Part shown: positions 63,616 to 64,000 of the stretch, in pieces
Layout of the letters: the number at the start of each line of letters is the position of its first letter
Numbering within the stretch: the first letter of the stretch is position 1
Assembly (NCBI RefSeq): GCF_021545785.1
Contig: NZ_CP079801.1
Span: 496,001-560,000 of the forward strand
Direction: 5' to 3'
Length of the DNA: 64,000 nt
DNA from: Halopseudomonas maritima
Lineage (GTDB): Bacteria > Pseudomonadota > Gammaproteobacteria > Pseudomonadales > Pseudomonadaceae
Program-made: the position numbers and the translations under genes
The notes under the pieces: model-generated
Databases searched by the model: none
What the model saw: the letters and a program-made list of their open reading frames with translations, nothing else
Told to the model about the DNA's origin: nothing

Positions 63616-63915
63616 ATGAATAAACAAGTACTTGCACTAATTGCCAGCGGCCTGTTGCTCGCCTCCGGCGCAGCTATGGCTCAGGGCACGACCGACACTA
63701 GCGCCAATGGCGCTGCTGGCGGTTCGGGTAGCGCAACAGGTGCCACCAGCGGAGCTGCTGCTGGCGGCGGAGCAGCTGCTGGCGGCCTTGGCGCCATGGG
63801 CGGCGTCGTCATCGGCGGCGCGGTGATTGGCGGCGCTGTTGCTGCAGCCAACGATGACGGCGATGGCTCTAGCGGCACTACCGGTACTACCGGCACTACC
63901 GGCACTACCCCCTGA
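63616..63915 (+). CDS. Small secreted Gly/Ala/Thr-rich protein, YjbE-like
   Basis: This 99-residue protein has a clear signal peptide cut after ASGAAMA (residue 22). The rest is low-complexity Gly/Ala/Ser/Thr, with a hydrophobic GGVVIGGAVIGGAVAAA segment, a DDGDG turn and a C-terminal (GTT) repeat. It resembles YjbE, first gene of the yjbEFGH exopolysaccharide operon of E. coli, in size and composition. No yjbFGH follows before the terminator. Because low-complexity likeness can mislead, the relation is tentative. Its own promoter and terminator show monocistronic expression. Confidence 0.7.
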   Translation: MNKQVLALIASGLLLASGAAMAQGTTDTSANGAAGGSGSATGATSGAAAGGGAAAGGLGAMGGVVIGGAVIGGAVAAANDDGDGSSGTTGTTGTTGTTP

Positions 63916-63939
63916 TCCGGGGCGCTTCTTAAAGGATAC

Positions 63940-63980
63940 AAAGCCACCCACCAGCACGTACGCTTGGGTGGCTTTTTTTT
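63940..63980 (+). terminator. Rho-independent terminator of the YjbE-like gene
   Basis: AAAGCCACCCA (63940-63950) pairs with TGGGTGGCTTT (63965-63975), followed by an unbroken T run to 63980. Confidence 0.95.
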
Positions 63981-64000
63981 GCATGACGTTATCGCCGCCT

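Overview
The window is a chromosomal segment from a gammaproteobacterium of the Pseudomonadaceae. The gene order ccoNOQP - ccoGHIS - anr - apt, and the neighbouring acnA/aer pair, match what is known from Pseudomonas. The protein sequences also read as Pseudomonas-type: a CcoN of 475 residues, Anr with an N-terminal Cys cluster, and EfeUOB plus EfeM. A NavMs-type sodium channel, a TRAP transporter and the overall divergence suggest a marine or halophilic branch such as Halopseudomonas. That placement is inference; no 16S or marker search was possible.

Layout. 1-4.8 kb: start of dcd, the Fe-S carrier apbC, and a TRAP uptake system whose binding protein is divergent from its two membrane subunits. 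4.9-7.5 kb: a chemoreceptor, an 18-copy heptamer repeat and a small hydrolase. 7.8-17.9 kb: the cbb3 oxidase structural operon, its assembly genes (ccoG, H, I, S), a TauE/SafE-like protein, the oxygen regulator anr, and apt. 17.9-23.2 kb: a voltage-gated sodium channel, a NarL-type response regulator facing a hybrid histidine kinase, an orphan gene and a zinc-free reductase. 23.2-27.1 kb: glycerol catabolism (glpD, glpK) around ybaK, with a MITE-like element. 27.2-34.2 kb: the ferrous iron system efeU-efeO-efeB-efeM, palindromic interspersed repeats, and molybdenum cofactor genes moeA, moaB, mobA. 34.3-39.1 kb: tRNA-Pro(CGG), acnA and an Aer-type receptor.

39.5-63.9 kb is a surface polysaccharide locus. 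It starts with glmS, followed by a long non-coding leader that holds a candidate promoter, a MITE-like insert, a REP-like repeat and a perfect RfaH ops/JUMPstart element. Then come wzb, wzc, a second complete glmS, wecB, a strongly AT-rich module (wzx, pyruvyltransferase, wzy, two glycosyltransferases, a murB paralogue), manB, a CRP/Vfr-type site, a WcaJ-type initiating transferase and galE. Convergent to these lie pgi, a degenerate UDP-glucose dehydrogenase homologue, galU and rfaH. A YjbE-like secreted glycine-rich protein closes the window.

The locus appears to form a self-contained circuit. RfaH, encoded at its far end, should load at the ops site and carry RNA polymerase through the long AT-rich operon. 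GlmS2, WecB, ManB, GalE, Pgi and GalU supply hexosamine and hexose nucleotides. WcaJ starts the unit on undecaprenyl phosphate, Wzx and Wzy flip and polymerise it, and Wzc/Wzb control chain export. The most unusual parts are the murB paralogue with Ser replaced by Cys at the proton-donor position, the UDP-glucose dehydrogenase homologue that has lost its catalytic and NAD-binding residues, and the two glmS copies flanking wzb-wzc.
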